Source: Muribaculaceae bacterium (GTDB lineage: Bacteria; Bacillota; Clostridia; Lachnospirales; Lachnospiraceae). From it: a DNA stretch of 64,000 bases. Location: positions 62,001 through 126,000 of the forward strand of contig JAMPCA010000003.1 in the NCBI GenBank assembly GCA_023666425.1. The letters run 5' to 3'. This document shows positions 62,976-64,000 of this stretch, piece by piece. Positions within the stretch are counted from its first letter, which is position 1, and the number at the start of each line of letters is the position of its first letter. The notes beneath the pieces are model-generated. The model did no database searches, was not told the DNA's origin, and worked only from the letters and a program-made list of their open reading frames with translations. The position numbers and the translations under genes were made by a program.

Positions 62976-62986
62976 CCTCATTCCCT

Positions 62987-63361
62987 CTACTTTTTGGCGT
63001 CCTTTTTGCTCTCCTTCTTCGACTCCTCTGCGGCCGCAGAAGCCGCCTCCGGCTTCTCCACCTCCGAGATCGCCGACTTCTGCATCGGAATCCGGCAATT
63101 GCGGTTGTTGCCAAATTCCACGATCACCGTGTCCTCCACAACATCAATGATCGTACCGTAAAAGCCCGCGATTGTCAGCACGGTATCCCCCACTGCCACT
63201 TCCGAGAGCATCAGATCCTTTTTCTTCTGCTCCTTCTTCTGGGGGCGGATCATCATAAAATAAAACAGTCCGAAAATAACCACGCACCAGAGAATGAGCC
63301 CGAACATCCCTCCTCCGGCCGCGCCAGCCGCCGCACTGCTTTCTGCTAAAATTGAAATCAT
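62987..63361 (-). CDS. yajC: Preprotein translocase subunit YajC
   Basis: A 124-residue single-pass membrane protein. The helix (about 20-40, GLILWCVVIFGLFYFMMIRP) is followed by QKKEQKKKDLMLSEVAVGD, then GFYGTIIDV and EFGNNRNCRIPM, and a charged tail with KK and EE pairs. It associates with SecDF. It lies downstream of tgt, as in most bacteria. Confidence 0.92.
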   Translation of the reverse strand: MISILAESSAAAGAAGGGMFGLILWCVVIFGLFYFMMIRPQKKEQKKKDLMLSEVAVGDTVLTIAGFYGTIIDVVEDTVIVEFGNNRNCRIPMQKSAISEVEKPEAASAAAEESKKESKKDAKK

Positions 63362-63438
63362 TCCTCTGTCCTCCTAAATAAAATCATTAGACCCATTTTA
63401 CACAAAATCCCCTGGGAGAGCAAGCCTTTTGTATAAAT

Positions 63439-64000
63439 TTAGACTTTTTTCATTTCATTTTGCGCTCTTTTCCCCATCTGTCCCAGTCCGTAGAGCTTTT
63501 CTTCCTTGTAGGAATGAAAAACTCCGGCGTCCAGCGCATCCCTGATTTCCTCCATCATCGTGTTGTAAAAATACAGATTGTGCAGCACGCAAAGCCGCAG
63601 CCCCAGCATCTCCTTCGCTTTCAGAAGATGGCGGATATAGGCTCTGCTGTAAGTACGGCAGGCCGGGCACTTACAGCCCTCTTCGATGGGACGCATATCC
63701 ATTTCGTACTGCTTGTTGAAAAGATTCAGCTTCCCCTGATTCGTGTATACATGACCGTGACGGCCGTTTCTGCTGGGATACACACAGTCAAAAAAGTCCA
63801 CGCCCCGCTCCACGGCCTCCAGAATATTGGCCGGAGTCCCCACGCCCATGAGATAGGTGGGCTTGTCCACCGGAAGATGGGGCACCGTCTCGTCTAAGAT
63901 GTGATACATCTGCTCGTGGCTTTCCCCCACTGCAAGACCGCCCAGCGCATAGCCGTCCAGTTCCAGTTCCGCGATACGCCGGGCGTGGTCGATGCGGATA
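63439..64000 (-). CDS. tgt: Queuine tRNA-ribosyltransferase, C-terminal part (cut by window edge)
   Basis: The frame is open to base 64000. Residues read back from the edge include RIDHARRIAELELDGYALGG, then LAVGESHEQMYH, typical of Tgt. The catalytic Asp is in FFDCVYPSRNGRHG, and CKCPACRTYSRAYIRHL gives the zinc ligands. The enzyme swaps guanine 34 for queuine or its precursor in certain tRNAs. About two thirds of the protein (N-terminal) is outside the window. Confidence 0.93.
   Translation of the reverse strand, partial: IRIDHARRIAELELDGYALGGLAVGESHEQMYHILDETVPHLPVDKPTYLMGVGTPANILEAVERGVDFFDCVYPSRNGRHGHVYTNQGKLNLFNKQYEMDMRPIEEGCKCPACRTYSRAYIRHLLKAKEMLGLRLCVLHNLYFYNTMMEEIRDALDAGVFHSYKEEKLYGLGQMGKRAQNEMKKV

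Overview
The window is a chromosomal piece of a mid-GC Firmicute, most likely a gut Lachnospiraceae (Clostridia). The inference rests on the family resemblance of the housekeeping proteins, the synteny rplS-lepB-rbgA-rnhB-ylqG-ylqH (a Firmicute arrangement), a THF riboswitch in front of folT, C-type L31, and strong purine-rich ribosome-binding sites. No rRNA, tRNA or CRISPR array was seen. Almost all genes lie on the minus strand; only a relBE-like pair, an orphan hicB and folT are on the plus strand.

Region 1 (1-18.6 kb) is a surface-polysaccharide locus read right to left and clearly more AT-rich than the rest. In transcription order it holds a tyrosine recombinase, a short promoter segment bounded by inverted recombinase-type sites, a zinc-ribbon protein, pglE/pglC/pglD-like genes that would make and attach a diacetamido (bacillosamine-like) first sugar, a GT4 glycosyltransferase, a Wzy-type polymerase, five more glycosyltransferases (the last cut by the window edge), a deacetylase-like protein and an acetyltransferase, a second aminosugar set (Gfo/Idh dehydrogenase, N-acetyltransferase, DegT aminotransferase) and a Wzx flippase. 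The strongest discovery is the switch at 17452-17707: two inverted sites with 11-bp arms and a 6-bp core flank a good extended -10 promoter, next to the recombinase. In the orientation given, the promoter points away from the locus (OFF); inversion would aim it at the polysaccharide genes. Two decayed toxin-antitoxin cassettes (VbhA/Fic and DUF4160/DUF2442) interrupt the locus, each bracketed by copies of one related inverted repeat.

Region 2 (18.6-24.4 kb) is accessory: a holin-like type I toxin broken by a stop codon, a relBE-like pair, orphan HicB, a candidate defence pair (PD-(D/E)XK-like nuclease plus ABC-type ATPase), a CPBP protease, a HAD phosphatase and riboswitch-controlled folT.

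Region 3 (24.4-53.8 kb) is housekeeping: parE/parC-type topoisomerase, a CdaR-like regulator, a ugpC-type ATPase, a PRTase-like protein, dut, gpsA, plsY, der, a GntR-ABC exporter unit, pgeF, yraN, FlhB-C and FliK-like proteins outside any flagellar operon, rnhB, rbgA, a signal peptidase I homologue that lacks both catalytic residues, rplS, a parA pair, MotA-like stator remnants with a membrane-bound LuxR protein, an AT-rich retropepsin-like pair, prfA, prmC, a DUF1385 protein, rpmE and rho.

Region 4 (53.9-64 kb) is a seven-gene amino-acid operon leuB-ilvD-ilvB-serC-serA-DUF1015-mscS with one good promoter, then yajC and the C-terminal part of tgt.
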